Origin: an uncultured Lachnospiraceae bacterium
GTDB taxonomy: Bacteria; Bacillota; Clostridia; Lachnospirales; Lachnospiraceae
DNA: 64,000 nucleotides
Direction: 5' to 3'
Assembly (NCBI GenBank): GCA_947566705.1
Contig: CANOLA010000005.1
Span: forward strand, 1-64,000
The notes below the pieces were generated by a model, which worked only from the letters and a program-made list of their open reading frames with translations, ran no database searches and had not been told where the DNA came from. Of the stretch, positions 9,306 to 19,150 are shown one piece after another. How positions within the stretch are numbered: position 1 is the stretch's first letter; the number at the start of each line of letters is the position of its first letter. Position numbers and translations under genes: made by a program.

Positions 9306-11165
9306 TTAATTTCTTTGTATGGAATATGTAGGAACTATACGCTGAACCCATACCCGGATATCCTCCGGTTCAGTTACTACATAATCTTTTAATTCCTCCA
9401 GCTCCCGCAGGAACTTCTCTTCATCAAATTCTATCGGCCTGCCAATATGGATCATGTGATTTTCGGTATCCTGCATGCCCTCTTCATCCATCAGCATTTC
9501 TTCATAAAGTTTTTCCCCCGGCCGCAGTCCGGTAAATTCTATCCGGATATCCTCACCGGGCTTGTGTCCGGATAATAAAATCAGGTTATTTGCCAGGTCT
9601 AAAATTTTGACCGGCTCACCCATATCCAGCACAAATATTTCCCCGCCTTTTGCGAATGCTCCTGCCTGCAGCACCAGGGAAACCGCCTCCGGAATCGTCA
9701 TAAAATACCGGATGATATCCGGGTGTGTAACGGTTACCGGTCCGCCTGCCTCTATCTGCTTTTTAAACAGCGGTATGACAGAACCGTTGGACCCCAGCAC
9801 GTTTCCAAAACGCACGGCAACAAACTCCGTCTCAGAACGTCTGTTATATGTCTGAATAATCATCTCACAGATTCTCTTTGTCGCGCCCATGATGTTTGTC
9901 GGATTAACCGCCTTATCCGTGGAAATCATGACAAATTTTTTGACATGCGCCCGGTCAGAGGCAAGCACCACTTTCCATGTACCCAGAACGTTGTTTTTTA
10001 CCGCTTCATTCGGGGATTCCTCCATCAGCGGCACATGCTTGTGCGCTGCTGCATGGTATACGATATCCGGCTTATAACGGGCAAATATGTCATCCATCCG
10101 CTTGGTATTGCGGACAGAAGCAACAAGCACCACCAGGTCAAGCCACGGGTATTTTGTTTTCAGCTCCTGCTGGACATCATATGCATTGTTCTCATATATA
10201 TCCACAATAATCAGGCGCTCCGGCTTATGCCCTGCTACCTGGCGGCAGATCTCAGAACCAATCGATCCGCCCCCTCCCGTTACAAGGACTACTTTTCCTG
10301 ACACATAGCCAAGTATGGAATCCAGGTCCACCTCAACCGGTTCCCTTCCCAGAAGGTCATTGACATCCACTTCCTTAAGTTTGGAAACAGATACTTCACC
10401 ATTTATCATCTGGTACATACCCGGCAGACGTTTGAGCTCGCAGCCTGTTTCCTTGCAGATGTCAACAATTCCTTTTATCTCCTGTGCTGATGCGGAAGGA
10501 AGGGCTATCATGATTTCCTGCACCGTCAGTTCTTCACATGCCTCAAGTATGCAGTCCCTGTTTCCAAGAACACGCACCCCGTGGATATAGGTTCCTTTTT
10601 TGGACGGATTGTCATCCACAATTCCCACGATGGTCATGCTGACTTCTTTGCTGTTGGTAATTTCCTTAATCAGGGCGCTTCCGGCTTCGCCCGCACCAAT
10701 AATCAGAATCCGTTTCCGTTTTGCCCTGTCAATAAAGACATGTCCCCTGACTATCCGCACAAGCCTGTAAAAATATCTGCCAAACAGCGTAAACGCCAGA
10801 AGAAACATTCCATACAGCAGAAAATAGCTGCGCGGCAGGGGAAGTCCTTCCCCGTTCCGGTATACCGCCATAATACACAGCATGTTTACTATACCATCAA
10901 TGATACACGCTGATACCACATACAAAAGCTCTGTTGTACTTGCATAGCTCCAGAGACTGCTGTACAGGTGAAGCAGCCCGAAAACCGCAATGGTTATGAT
11001 TTCGCTGATAATAATTGACTTCCACAGCACCTGCGAATAGTTGTCAGGCACCTGGCTCCAGCGGAAATCAAACCGAGCGGATAATGCCATGATGCAGGTT
11101 AAGCCCACAGCTGCAATATCATAACATATCAGAAATAATCTTCTTGTCCATAATTTTATATCCAT
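9306..11165 (-). CDS. FlaA1/CapD/WbpM-like nucleotide-sugar 4,6-dehydratase
   Basis: Large membrane form of the nucleoside-diphosphate-sugar epimerase/dehydratase family, 619 residues, acting on UDP-GlcNAc-type sugars for surface polysaccharide or glycans. Four membrane helices lie in about residues 8-135. A first CoA-binding-like Rossmann fold has IIGAGEAGSALI; the catalytic Rossmann domain has VTGGGGSIGSEI (about 300). The catalytic segment reads STDKAVNPTNIMGATKR, with Met where small members have Tyr, the known trait of the large WbpM subgroup. Complete. The ribosome site is weak (AAGAAATAG). It leads a two-gene unit with the Wzz-like gene. The exact product sugar cannot be read from sequence. 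Confidence 0.9.
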   Translation of the reverse strand: MDIKLWTRRLFLICYDIAAVGLTCIMALSARFDFRWSQVPDNYSQVLWKSIIISEIITIAVFGLLHLYSSLWSYASTTELLYVVSACIIDGIVNMLCIMAVYRNGEGLPLPRSYFLLYGMFLLAFTLFGRYFYRLVRIVRGHVFIDRAKRKRILIIGAGEAGSALIKEITNSKEVSMTIVGIVDDNPSKKGTYIHGVRVLGNRDCILEACEELTVQEIMIALPSASAQEIKGIVDICKETGCELKRLPGMYQMINGEVSVSKLKEVDVNDLLGREPVEVDLDSILGYVSGKVVLVTGGGGSIGSEICRQVAGHKPERLIIVDIYENNAYDVQQELKTKYPWLDLVVLVASVRNTKRMDDIFARYKPDIVYHAAAHKHVPLMEESPNEAVKNNVLGTWKVVLASDRAHVKKFVMISTDKAVNPTNIMGATKRICEMIIQTYNRRSETEFVAVRFGNVLGSNGSVIPLFKKQIEAGGPVTVTHPDIIRYFMTIPEAVSLVLQAGAFAKGGEIFVLDMGEPVKILDLANNLILLSGHKPGEDIRIEFTGLRPGEKLYEEMLMDEEGMQDTENHMIHIGRPIEFDEEKFLRELEELKDYVVTEPEDIRVWVQRIVPTYSIQRN

Positions 11166-11285
11166 TTTACCATACTATTTCTTTCGTCTATTATAATCTT
11201 TCTGTACTTACCAACTCGTATTCTACCACACACGGCTGTCTGATTCAATCTGTTTTATTTTCCAGTTAAAACAGTCCAGCCGCTG

Positions 11286-13955
11286 TCATCCCTTTGCTTT
11301 ACGGATAAACGTAAGGGCAAGTGTTCCCGCACCACAGTTGCTTGCGATGGAGGAGGACGCCTGCAACAGATATACCCGTTCAAAGGAGCAGTACTTCTGT
11401 ATGGTTTTCTGTATATTCTCCAGGCTCTGTCTGTCCATCCCGACATAAGTGATAAACAGTATTCTTTTATCTATGTTCTCCGGATGTTTAAACATCCTGC
11501 GGATGTAATGGCCGGTCACATGCGCAAAACTGCCGGTAAAGAGTGTGCTTACCGTCATTTTGCTTTTCCTGAGGGTTATCAGCGGATGCATCATCATGGT
11601 TTCGCTGAGAATATGGATTTTTTTTGATATTCTTCCTCCCAGATACAGCCTGCCGGTATGGGATACGATAAAACTGCAGGAAATACGGTTCCTGAACTCC
11701 TGAACCTGTTCCACAATTTCTTCCAGCGGTGCATTATGAACTGCCATGTTCGCTGCAAACAAAGCCACAAGCCCCTGTCCGCTGGTAAGACAGCCGGAAT
11801 CCAGTACTGTGACATTTTCAAAGGATTTCGCCGCCTCTTTTGCATATCCATACTCTTCCCCGGTGTCTTTTGCCATTGCTATATGTATGATATTCTGGGC
11901 TTCTGTCAGCTTCTCCGCGAAGAAATTGACATAATCTTCAACCTGCGGCGCCTGTGAAACGCATTCCCCTCCCTGCTCCATATGGTTTAAAAGACCATCC
12001 GTATCAAGCTCCCTGCCGCAGACAAAACGGCCTTTTTCCGTAAGGATATAGCTGGGACAGACACAAATCCCCATCTGCTCCATCAGTTCCGCCGGCAGAT
12101 CCGATACGCTGTCTGTTGTTATCATCAGAAGATCCCTTGTTTTTTCATCAAATACAATCACATCTTTTCCAATATCCGCCTGAACCGGCTCTTCCCCCAG
12201 AATTACCAGTTCCTGCGGCAGAATATTCATTACGGCGGCTTCCAGCAGGGCACCGTTTACCGGCTTAGGAAGGTAGCCCTTAAAGCCTTCGTTCTTATAA
12301 AGAAGCTGGTTTTCACTGCCTGCATTTGCCGTCAGGGCAATTACTGGTACATCGCGGCACATTCCTGCGGTCTGCGCACGGATGGCATGCAGACATTCAA
12401 TTCCGTCCATTCCCGGCATCAGGTGGTCCATCAGAATTCCGTCATAATGACGGTTCAGTGTCAGTTTCAGGCATTCCTCCCCCCCCGATGCAGTGTCAAT
12501 CTGAATCCTGGTATCCCTTAAAAGTTTCTTTGCCACCACCAGGTTCATCTCATTGTCATCCACAATCAGCAGATGAGCCTTCGGTGCCTCAAAACTCTGT
12601 TTGTACTGTTTATGGTTTTCCATCCGCACACGCGAATCCAGAGTAAAAGTTCCAAGTGCCCGCTCATCCACAATCCCCTGTTCGAGTGTAACAAGGAACG
12701 TGCTTCCTTTGGTATAGACGCTGTTAACCGTAACTTCCCCATCCATCAGATTTACGAGCTGCTTGACAATACTCAGTCCCAGTCCGGTTCCTTCTATATG
12801 ACGGTTTTTCTCTTCCTCCACACGCTTAAAGACGCTGAACAGTGTTGGAATATCCTCCTGCTTGATTCCTTCCCCGGTATCTTCCACGGAGTAATAAACG
12901 CATACTCTGTTCAGGGATTTGCGTTCACACCGGACAGAAAGCGTAACGGAACCCTGTCTGGTATATTTCACCGCATTGTTTAACAGATTGATAAGCACCT
13001 GTTTGATACGCACCTCGTCACCATAGAGCTGGCTTGGCATGGATGCATCAATATCAAGATGAAATTCGAGCCCCTTTTCCTGCGCCTTAATCCAGATCAT
13101 GTTTATGATGTCAGAAAAGAATGCTCCGGTTTCATAGGAAACATTAATAATTTCCATCCTGCCGGACTCAAGCCTTGACATATCCAGAATATCATTAATC
13201 AGTGTAAGCAGCATTTTACTTGCTCCCTGGATATTCCTTGAATTCTCCACAACCTCTTCTGTAACCGCACTGCGCAGATTCATCTCATTTAAACCGATAA
13301 TTGTATTAATCGGTGTACGGATTTCATGGCTCATACTGGAAAAGAAATGGTTTTCAGCCTCATTCAGTTCCTCGATTTCCTGTTTCTGCTTCCGTGTAAT
13401 CCGGTTCTCCTCCCGGTAGATATGGTTCTGGAACCATATCATAAAACTTGTCAGGCTTCCGACCACAACTGTAGTGATGGCAGAATCCAGATAAGCCACG
13501 GGTTTTGTGTGCTGTATGACAAATTCCGGATTAAAATAAGCGATGTAGTAACACGCAAATGTGGCTATGATGCTAATTACGTATAAAATTCTCCTGCCTG
13601 TCCCGTGCAGGGTAAGGCTGATATACACGAAAAAGAATCCGAACCACAGCGGTGTTCCTCCCTCCATTCCGCCCGCGGTAAAAAAATTGACCGGGCACAG
13701 TATCAAAAGAAACAGCGCAATTAACACCGCTCCACGCTCAATCCGCTTTTTGGCAAGACTGTTTGCCACCACAGTAATGACATAGGCAAGGCAGACAAAC
13801 AACACTATGAGATTCTCTATGTTTTCACCACTGATCAGGCTTACCACAACCATCAGGACCAGTGCAATGATTCCGATGCCTGAAATCAGGCGGAACATCC
13901 GCTCCTGCAGATCCACCTCGTAATCCATGATTTTTGAAATATACCGCTTAATCAC
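11286..13955 (-). CDS. Hybrid histidine kinase with C-terminal DegV domain
   Basis: Membrane sensor kinase of 889 residues. Six or so helices fill residues 20-185; HisKA has SMSHEIRTP (phospho-His about 208); HATPase_c shows NLLNNAVKYT and GTGLGLSIVK; a receiver domain (about 460-580) has VDDNEMN, the Asp in LMDHLMPGMDG and KPVNG. From about 608 to the end lies a complete DegV/FakB-type lipid-binding domain: TTDSVSDLP, SQAPQVEDYVNFF, VLDSGCLTSGQGL, YLGGRISKK and GAGTLALTFI. I know of no common kinase architecture that ends in DegV. GTG start, GGAGGAG 7 bases upstream. It is last in an operon after a single receiver and a hybrid kinase with Hpt. Inference: fatty-acid or lipid state is coupled to the phosphorelay. 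Confidence 0.9.
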   Translation of the reverse strand: MIKRYISKIMDYEVDLQERMFRLISGIGIIALVLMVVVSLISGENIENLIVLFVCLAYVITVVANSLAKKRIERGAVLIALFLLILCPVNFFTAGGMEGGTPLWFGFFFVYISLTLHGTGRRILYVISIIATFACYYIAYFNPEFVIQHTKPVAYLDSAITTVVVGSLTSFMIWFQNHIYREENRITRKQKQEIEELNEAENHFFSSMSHEIRTPINTIIGLNEMNLRSAVTEEVVENSRNIQGASKMLLTLINDILDMSRLESGRMEIINVSYETGAFFSDIINMIWIKAQEKGLEFHLDIDASMPSQLYGDEVRIKQVLINLLNNAVKYTRQGSVTLSVRCERKSLNRVCVYYSVEDTGEGIKQEDIPTLFSVFKRVEEEKNRHIEGTGLGLSIVKQLVNLMDGEVTVNSVYTKGSTFLVTLEQGIVDERALGTFTLDSRVRMENHKQYKQSFEAPKAHLLIVDDNEMNLVVAKKLLRDTRIQIDTASGGEECLKLTLNRHYDGILMDHLMPGMDGIECLHAIRAQTAGMCRDVPVIALTANAGSENQLLYKNEGFKGYLPKPVNGALLEAAVMNILPQELVILGEEPVQADIGKDVIVFDEKTRDLLMITTDSVSDLPAELMEQMGICVCPSYILTEKGRFVCGRELDTDGLLNHMEQGGECVSQAPQVEDYVNFFAEKLTEAQNIIHIAMAKDTGEEYGYAKEAAKSFENVTVLDSGCLTSGQGLVALFAANMAVHNAPLEEIVEQVQEFRNRISCSFIVSHTGRLYLGGRISKKIHILSETMMMHPLITLRKSKMTVSTLFTGSFAHVTGHYIRRMFKHPENIDKRILFITYVGMDRQSLENIQKTIQKYCSFERVYLLQASSSIASNCGAGTLALTFIRKAKG

Positions 13956-14006
13956 GTATTTACTCCTCCTTTTCCTATAGTCCCCTGAAACCGGACCAAA
14001 TACGGT

Positions 14007-16559
14007 CTATTCCATCTGAACGCTGTCTTCAATTCCCTGGCAGACTGCATCATATGCCATAAGCAGTGCTTCATGGTTCTGCCGGATAAATGCTTCATCA
14101 CCATTTTTACCCGCCTTTTCCAGGGCTTTTGCCTGTCCGGACAGCTCCTGGGCACCAAGGGTCAGTGATGTGCTTTTTAATGCATGTACTTTTACTGCAT
14201 AACCGGACCAGTCGCCTTCTTCATATAATGAAACTATTTCTTTCCGTTTTTCCGGTCCCTGGGCACAGAACATCTGGAGTATTTCCTTATAAAATGCTTC
14301 TGAGCCATTACAATAAGCAAGCCCCAGTTCCACATCAATTCCAAGCTGCTGCAGGCCCTCACGCATGGAACGCGGCTTTACAGGAGCTGCCTTTTTGTAT
14401 TCTTCGGTCACCCTGCCGCCCATGCTGTGCGCTTCATCCTCTTCCTTATAATATACGATGTTCTGTTCCGGAAGAACCCGGCACAGTATCCTCTCCAGTA
14501 CGGAACGCTCCACCGGCTTTGGCAAAAATTCTGTAAACCCTTCATTTTTAAACATTTCCCTTGCTCCGCTGATAGCGTTTGCAGTCAGTGCTATTACAGG
14601 CAGGTTCTGGTATATTCCGTCCCTGAGCGCACGGATGCGCTTTAAGGTTTCCACACCATCCATCCCCGGCATCATATGGTCCAGAAAAATCAGGTCATAC
14701 GCCGTTGTTACGCACTGTTTGACAGCCTCGGCGCCGCTGGTACAGGTATCCACACGAATCCCGTACTCCCGCAGAATTCCCTTTGCCACAACAAGATTCA
14801 TTTCTTCATCATCCACAACCAGGGTTTTGGTATTGACACATGTAAACGCCCTGTCATCATACAGGCTCTCACCCAGCTTTCTGCCATGCGTTTCCCCGTT
14901 AAAAAGATTAACAACCGGAAGGGCAAAAAACGGCTTTGGAAGAATCGTCATGCAGCTGTCCTTTGGAACAGTATAATCTTTTCTGGCAATTACCACTACG
15001 CAGATATTTTTTCCAAGCTCTTCAAAATACGGCCTGTTTTCCTCATATTCCTCCTGCCCAAGGAACAGATGGGTTACCTGACAGCTGCGCAGCAGACGTT
15101 CCAGTTCCTCAAAACGGCTGATTCGGTAAGTATCAATACGAAGCCTCTCTGACAGATGCTGCAGCATGTCAGTATAAAACTTGTGCACTTCACCGCGGCT
15201 GTATTTATCACTTATAAAATAACAGCCGACACACAGCCATGCCGGTTCTGCAACTTCCATACATGGTTTGGCATCTGCAACTTTCTGAGGAATGGAAATA
15301 TGTACAACGGTTCCCTCATTTTCCCTGCTTTCAAAAAGGATAAAACCGCCCATTGCATCTACCAGCCCCCGTGCAATAGGAATTCCCAGTCCGAGACCGC
15401 CTGCATAACGGCTGCTGCCGTCTTCCTGGTAAAAGTCATGGTATATCCGTGAACATACCATGCCTGATCCGGTATCATGTATGGTAATATCCAGATTTAC
15501 ACCATATTTTTCCTGGCGGCAGCCCATATTCACACATACACCGCCTTCATCTGTAAATTTAATGGCATTCTGCAGCAGTATCCATATAACGCGGGAAATC
15601 TTTTCTGCATCCCCCACCAGTACAGCCGGCAGCGCCGGGTCCAGATCAAAAACCAGTTCCAGTTCCGCATTATTTTCAAGCATGTCCGTTTCTGCAATGA
15701 TATCATTCATTACAGAAACCGGCATATAATTCTCCTCCACAACGACCAGGGTGTTTCCGGAAATTTCCGTATAATCAAGAATATCGTTTATCTGCCCGGC
15801 AAGACGTCTTCCCGCCTTCTGTATGGAATGCATGTCCTGCCGCAGGGAAGGCGGAAGATCCCTGCCAAGCGCCACTTCACTGATTCCCGTTACCATATTA
15901 ATCGGTGTGCGCAGCTCATGGGACACGCTGGAAAGAAAATCGGAATTCCGTTTCTGTGCTGCTTTTAACTGTGCAGCAATCTGCTGCATTTCCCTGCGTC
16001 CTTCCCTCCGTCTGTCAATCATAATTCCGGAAAGTATCATTGCAGCCACAGTTCCAAGCATACTGAGTCCGATTCTGGAAAACTTCCACGCTGCCCCGGC
16101 ATACTCTGCCCCCTCTGTTACGATATCCCCGATTTTTTCCACCATTTCTGTATGGAGAAAAAGATAATTGTAAATAACCGTCAGAAAATATATCCCTTCC
16201 ACAACATACAGCATCTGCTTTTTTTCCAGCAGAATCATTAAAATAAAAAGAATGCATACAAGAACCGGCATACTTGACACGCCTGCACTGTGTACACCGT
16301 AATAAAAGCTTTCACACACCAGAAACCCAATACACATCTGCTCAAAAACCACAGTTGTGACAAAACCGCCGATATGCATGCTCCATACTGCCAGTAAGCC
16401 CACAACAATCAGGGGAATAATCCACAATTCCCAGGACATGACAAAAGTAAACCATACCAGCACCAGACTGAATATGGACGCCATACAGACCATCAAAAGG
16501 TGGATTCCTGTCTGTTCCTCCACACGACTGACTTTTTCTGATGAATTTTGTCTGCTCAT
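14007..16559 (-). CDS. Hybrid histidine kinase with receiver and Hpt domains
   Basis: Membrane phosphorelay kinase of 850 residues. Helices in about residues 20-185, HisKA SVSHELRTP (His about 211), HATPase_c with LLQNAIKFTDEGG and GGLGLGIPIARG, a receiver-like region without clear acidic pocket (about 440-550), a full receiver (VVDDEEMN, Asp in LDHMMPGMDG about 623, KPVERS) and a C-terminal Hpt domain with VKVHALKSTS (His about 788). Thus all His-Asp-His relay sites occur in one chain, as in BvgS/ArcB-type kinases. Its ATG overlaps the stop of the single receiver gene (ATGA), and the DegV-fused kinase follows 51 bases downstream. No DNA-binding output regulator is encoded nearby, so the final target is unknown. 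Confidence 0.9.
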   Translation of the reverse strand: MSRQNSSEKVSRVEEQTGIHLLMVCMASIFSLVLVWFTFVMSWELWIIPLIVVGLLAVWSMHIGGFVTTVVFEQMCIGFLVCESFYYGVHSAGVSSMPVLVCILFILMILLEKKQMLYVVEGIYFLTVIYNYLFLHTEMVEKIGDIVTEGAEYAGAAWKFSRIGLSMLGTVAAMILSGIMIDRRREGRREMQQIAAQLKAAQKRNSDFLSSVSHELRTPINMVTGISEVALGRDLPPSLRQDMHSIQKAGRRLAGQINDILDYTEISGNTLVVVEENYMPVSVMNDIIAETDMLENNAELELVFDLDPALPAVLVGDAEKISRVIWILLQNAIKFTDEGGVCVNMGCRQEKYGVNLDITIHDTGSGMVCSRIYHDFYQEDGSSRYAGGLGLGIPIARGLVDAMGGFILFESRENEGTVVHISIPQKVADAKPCMEVAEPAWLCVGCYFISDKYSRGEVHKFYTDMLQHLSERLRIDTYRISRFEELERLLRSCQVTHLFLGQEEYEENRPYFEELGKNICVVVIARKDYTVPKDSCMTILPKPFFALPVVNLFNGETHGRKLGESLYDDRAFTCVNTKTLVVDDEEMNLVVAKGILREYGIRVDTCTSGAEAVKQCVTTAYDLIFLDHMMPGMDGVETLKRIRALRDGIYQNLPVIALTANAISGAREMFKNEGFTEFLPKPVERSVLERILCRVLPEQNIVYYKEEDEAHSMGGRVTEEYKKAAPVKPRSMREGLQQLGIDVELGLAYCNGSEAFYKEILQMFCAQGPEKRKEIVSLYEEGDWSGYAVKVHALKSTSLTLGAQELSGQAKALEKAGKNGDEAFIRQNHEALLMAYDAVCQGIEDSVQME

Positions 16560-16930
16560 GATAATTTTTCCTTTCCAAGAATCTGCCCGATTTTCTGAAG
16601 CAGCGATGCTGCCATAAAAGGCTTCTGGACATAGCCTGCCGCTCCTGCCTGCAGCAGTTTCTGTTCCGTCTCCTCCTCGTCATCCGCCGTCAGAAAAACA
16701 ACCGGAACCTGTCTCAGGTGTTCCATTTCCTGTATTTTTTCCAGCACCTCCATGCCATCCATCTCCGGCATATGCAGATCCAGCAGAATCAGGTCCGGAA
16801 CATTCTGTTCCAGAAATTTGAGGGCGCGGCTTCCGGATAATGCAGCAACTACCTCATAATTATCCTTTAAAAAAAATTCTGCCATCTTCAGATTTACAGA
16901 ATCATCATCCACTACCAGTATTCTGTCCAT
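16556..16930 (-). CDS. Single-domain response regulator (receiver only)
   Basis: A 124-residue stand-alone receiver: VVDDDSVN acidic pocket, phospho-Asp in LILLDLHMPEMDG, Thr in LTADDEE, Lys in VQKPF. There is no output domain, so it acts as a phosphate shuttle or by protein contact. First gene of the phosphorelay operon, translationally coupled (ATGA) to the Hpt-bearing kinase. GGGGAGG precedes the ATG. Confidence 0.9.
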   Translation of the reverse strand: MDRILVVDDDSVNLKMAEFFLKDNYEVVAALSGSRALKFLEQNVPDLILLDLHMPEMDGMEVLEKIQEMEHLRQVPVVFLTADDEEETEQKLLQAGAAGYVQKPFMAASLLQKIGQILGKEKLS

Positions 16931-16963
16931 GTCTCTGCCTCCCCACTTTATTTCTTAATTTAT

Positions 16964-16993
16964 ATTATAACGTCACAGGATGGGGAATAGCAA
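16964..16993 (-). promoter_or_regulatory. Candidate promoter of the phosphorelay operon
   Basis: Minus strand TTGCTA, 18-base spacer, TATAAT, about 35 bases upstream of the receiver gene. The -35 box matches 4 of 6. Confidence 0.5.
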
Positions 16994-17041
16994 GAGGATT
17001 ATTGCTATTATTCTAGACTTTTCCCCCATTATGAAGTATAC

Positions 17042-17069
17042 TTGAGAGGAACTTTTAACATTCTGTAAA
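17042..17069 (+). promoter_or_regulatory. Candidate promoter of the O-antigen-ligase-like gene
   Basis: TTGAGA, 16-base spacer, TGTAAA, 29 bases before the gene. Moderate match; divergent from the phosphorelay promoter. Confidence 0.4.
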
Positions 17070-17097
17070 GTAAATCACCAAAAAGGAGAGTATACCC

Positions 17098-19074
17098 TTG
17101 AGTAAAGTATCACAAACCAGTAAACCGACTTCCTGCAGACTGCTGCTGCCAGTTATTCTGATGATGGGCTTTGTTCCGGCAATCGTCCATACATACAACT
17201 ATAAAACGGGGCTTTCACAGTTTGACTGGTTCCCAAATGCTTCCGAAAGCAGGACGGATGTATTTTTTGCATGGAAAATGATTGCAATAATTGCTGTTGG
17301 CATCGTTATGCTCGGCATTTTTTTATTCCGGTATTTTAAGAAAAAAGAAACGCTCCGGTTTGAAAGCGCTTTCTACCTTTTGTTTTTTTATGCCGGCTTT
17401 GTTGCCATGTCCGCACTTTTTTCACCGTATAAATACTGGGTGGCACGCGGCACCTATGAATTATTTGAATCTGTATGGGTTGTATTTGCCTATATCATCC
17501 TCTGCTATTACACCTATCATTTTGTGCAGGAAGAAAAACAGATTATATTCCTTTTCCGCTGGGCGGGAATCGGTATTCTCATTGTAACGCTGATTGGAGT
17601 GTTCCAGTATTTTGGACTGGATTTTTTCCAGACTTCCTTAGGAAAACATCTCATTACGGATTCCAGCTTCTGGAACCGCCTGGATGAAATCAATTTTGTT
17701 ATGGGAGCAGATACTTCCTACACCACCTTATATAACCCGAATTTTCTTTCCTTTTATTTTGGGATTACAATTCCGGTTGCAGTCTGTCTGGTTATTGCCT
17801 CCAGAAAGATGGTACACAAAATCATTTTTCTGGCAGCTGCAGTTCTTTCTGCATTGTGTATGCAGGGAAGCCACAGTGACTCCGGATGGCTTGCACTGGC
17901 AGCCGGGGTGTGTTTTGTGGTCTTTGTACTGTTAAGCCGCAGGAAAAAGATTTTTTATGCCGGTCTTGGAATCGCTGCCGCCGGATTTCTGGTACTTCTT
18001 ATTGCAGGACGCGGTTCTCAGCTTTTCACCACCTTTTCCGGTACTTACCGGATGGAAGAACGGGTTGCCCTGCGCAGTGTGGAAACGAATGAAGACAATG
18101 TTGTTCTGGACATCCGCGGAAAGAAAATACTGCTTTCTTTAGAAACAAACGGCCAGAATTCTGTTATCTGCACAGACGAAAACGGCACAGACATTGCACG
18201 GACATACATTGATGAGGCAAACCTGATTGAACAGATTGCGGATGCCTCCATTCAGGCCGAATGCCTGCTGCAGCCGGTCACCTTTAACGATGACACTCCC
18301 GGAGTGCGTGTAACCCTTGACGGCAGGGTATGGGATTTTGTCCGAATGCCGGATGACGGCTACTTTTATGCAAATCCTGCAGGCAAACTGGTAAAATATG
18401 AACCGGTGAAAACAGTAAACCTGTTCCGTGACGATGCCTTAAGCGGCCGCGGGCATATCTGGAACAATACGTTCCCGCTGCTGGGAAAACATATATTGAT
18501 CGGCGCCGGAGCAAATGCCTATATGCTTGACTATCCGCAGAATGACTACATCTACCATGCCTATATTTCAGGTTACAACAATTATGACGTCAAGGCGCAC
18601 TGCTGGTATCTGCAGCAGTGGGTGGAAAACGGACTGATTGCCCTGCTCCTGCTCATCGGTTTTCTGGGATGGTATGTCATCCGTTCCATCCGGATTTACC
18701 GCAAAGCCAGTCTGGACGAGAGCCTGACATGGGTGGGAATCGGACTGTTTACCGCAGTACTCACATACCTTACAGCAGCTGTTGCAAATGACTCTAACGT
18801 CTGCACTGCTCCCCTCTTCTGGGGCATCATGGGACTTGCCATGGCAGTAAACCGCATAATTGAAGAAACGCAGGGGCTGAAAGAGGTTCCGGTCAGCACC
18901 ACAGAAAATGAAGAAAAGATCCCGGAAAAGAAACCGGACGAAAAACCGCAGACCGTTTCCAGCACAGTCAGCAGCAATAACAGCACGAATGGAAATTCTG
19001 CAAAAAAGAAATCCGGAGGACAAAAAAATTCCGGAAAGAAAAAATCCGGAAAAAAGAAATCTCGAAAAAAATAA
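17098..19074 (+). CDS. O-antigen ligase/Wzy-like polytopic membrane protein
   Basis: A 658-residue polytopic membrane protein of the Wzy/WaaL/O-antigen ligase superfamily, which polymerises or transfers polysaccharide at the outer face of the membrane. About ten helices flank a large extracytoplasmic region (about residues 310-480) containing the GRGHIWNNTFPLLGKHILIGAGANAY stretch (RGxxW start typical of the Wzy_C loop). The C-terminal 65 residues are low-complexity and Lys/Ser/Gly rich (many KKKS units), probably cytoplasmic. TTG start, chosen because AAGGAGAG lies 9 bases upstream and no better start exists. Fits the Wzz-like and CapD-like genes on the other side of the kinase operon. Ligase versus polymerase cannot be told. 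Confidence 0.75.
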   Translation: MSKVSQTSKPTSCRLLLPVILMMGFVPAIVHTYNYKTGLSQFDWFPNASESRTDVFFAWKMIAIIAVGIVMLGIFLFRYFKKKETLRFESAFYLLFFYAGFVAMSALFSPYKYWVARGTYELFESVWVVFAYIILCYYTYHFVQEEKQIIFLFRWAGIGILIVTLIGVFQYFGLDFFQTSLGKHLITDSSFWNRLDEINFVMGADTSYTTLYNPNFLSFYFGITIPVAVCLVIASRKMVHKIIFLAAAVLSALCMQGSHSDSGWLALAAGVCFVVFVLLSRRKKIFYAGLGIAAAGFLVLLIAGRGSQLFTTFSGTYRMEERVALRSVETNEDNVVLDIRGKKILLSLETNGQNSVICTDENGTDIARTYIDEANLIEQIADASIQAECLLQPVTFNDDTPGVRVTLDGRVWDFVRMPDDGYFYANPAGKLVKYEPVKTVNLFRDDALSGRGHIWNNTFPLLGKHILIGAGANAYMLDYPQNDYIYHAYISGYNNYDVKAHCWYLQQWVENGLIALLLLIGFLGWYVIRSIRIYRKASLDESLTWVGIGLFTAVLTYLTAAVANDSNVCTAPLFWGIMGLAMAVNRIIEETQGLKEVPVSTTENEEKIPEKKPDEKPQTVSSTVSSNNSTNGNSAKKKSGGQKNSGKKKSGKKKSRKK

Positions 19075-19095
19075 CTGGCTAAAGCGTGATGACAG

Positions 19096-19139
19096 CAGGC
19101 TGCCGCAGCATAAATATGCTTGCGGCAACCTGTATTTTT
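19096..19139 (+). terminator. Intrinsic terminator
   Basis: Long imperfect stem CAGGCTGCCGCA / TGCGGCAACCTG with inner GCATA/TATGC, followed by TATTTTTA, 22 bases after the O-antigen-ligase-like gene. Confidence 0.8.
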
Positions 19140-19150
19140 ATCCCATATTT

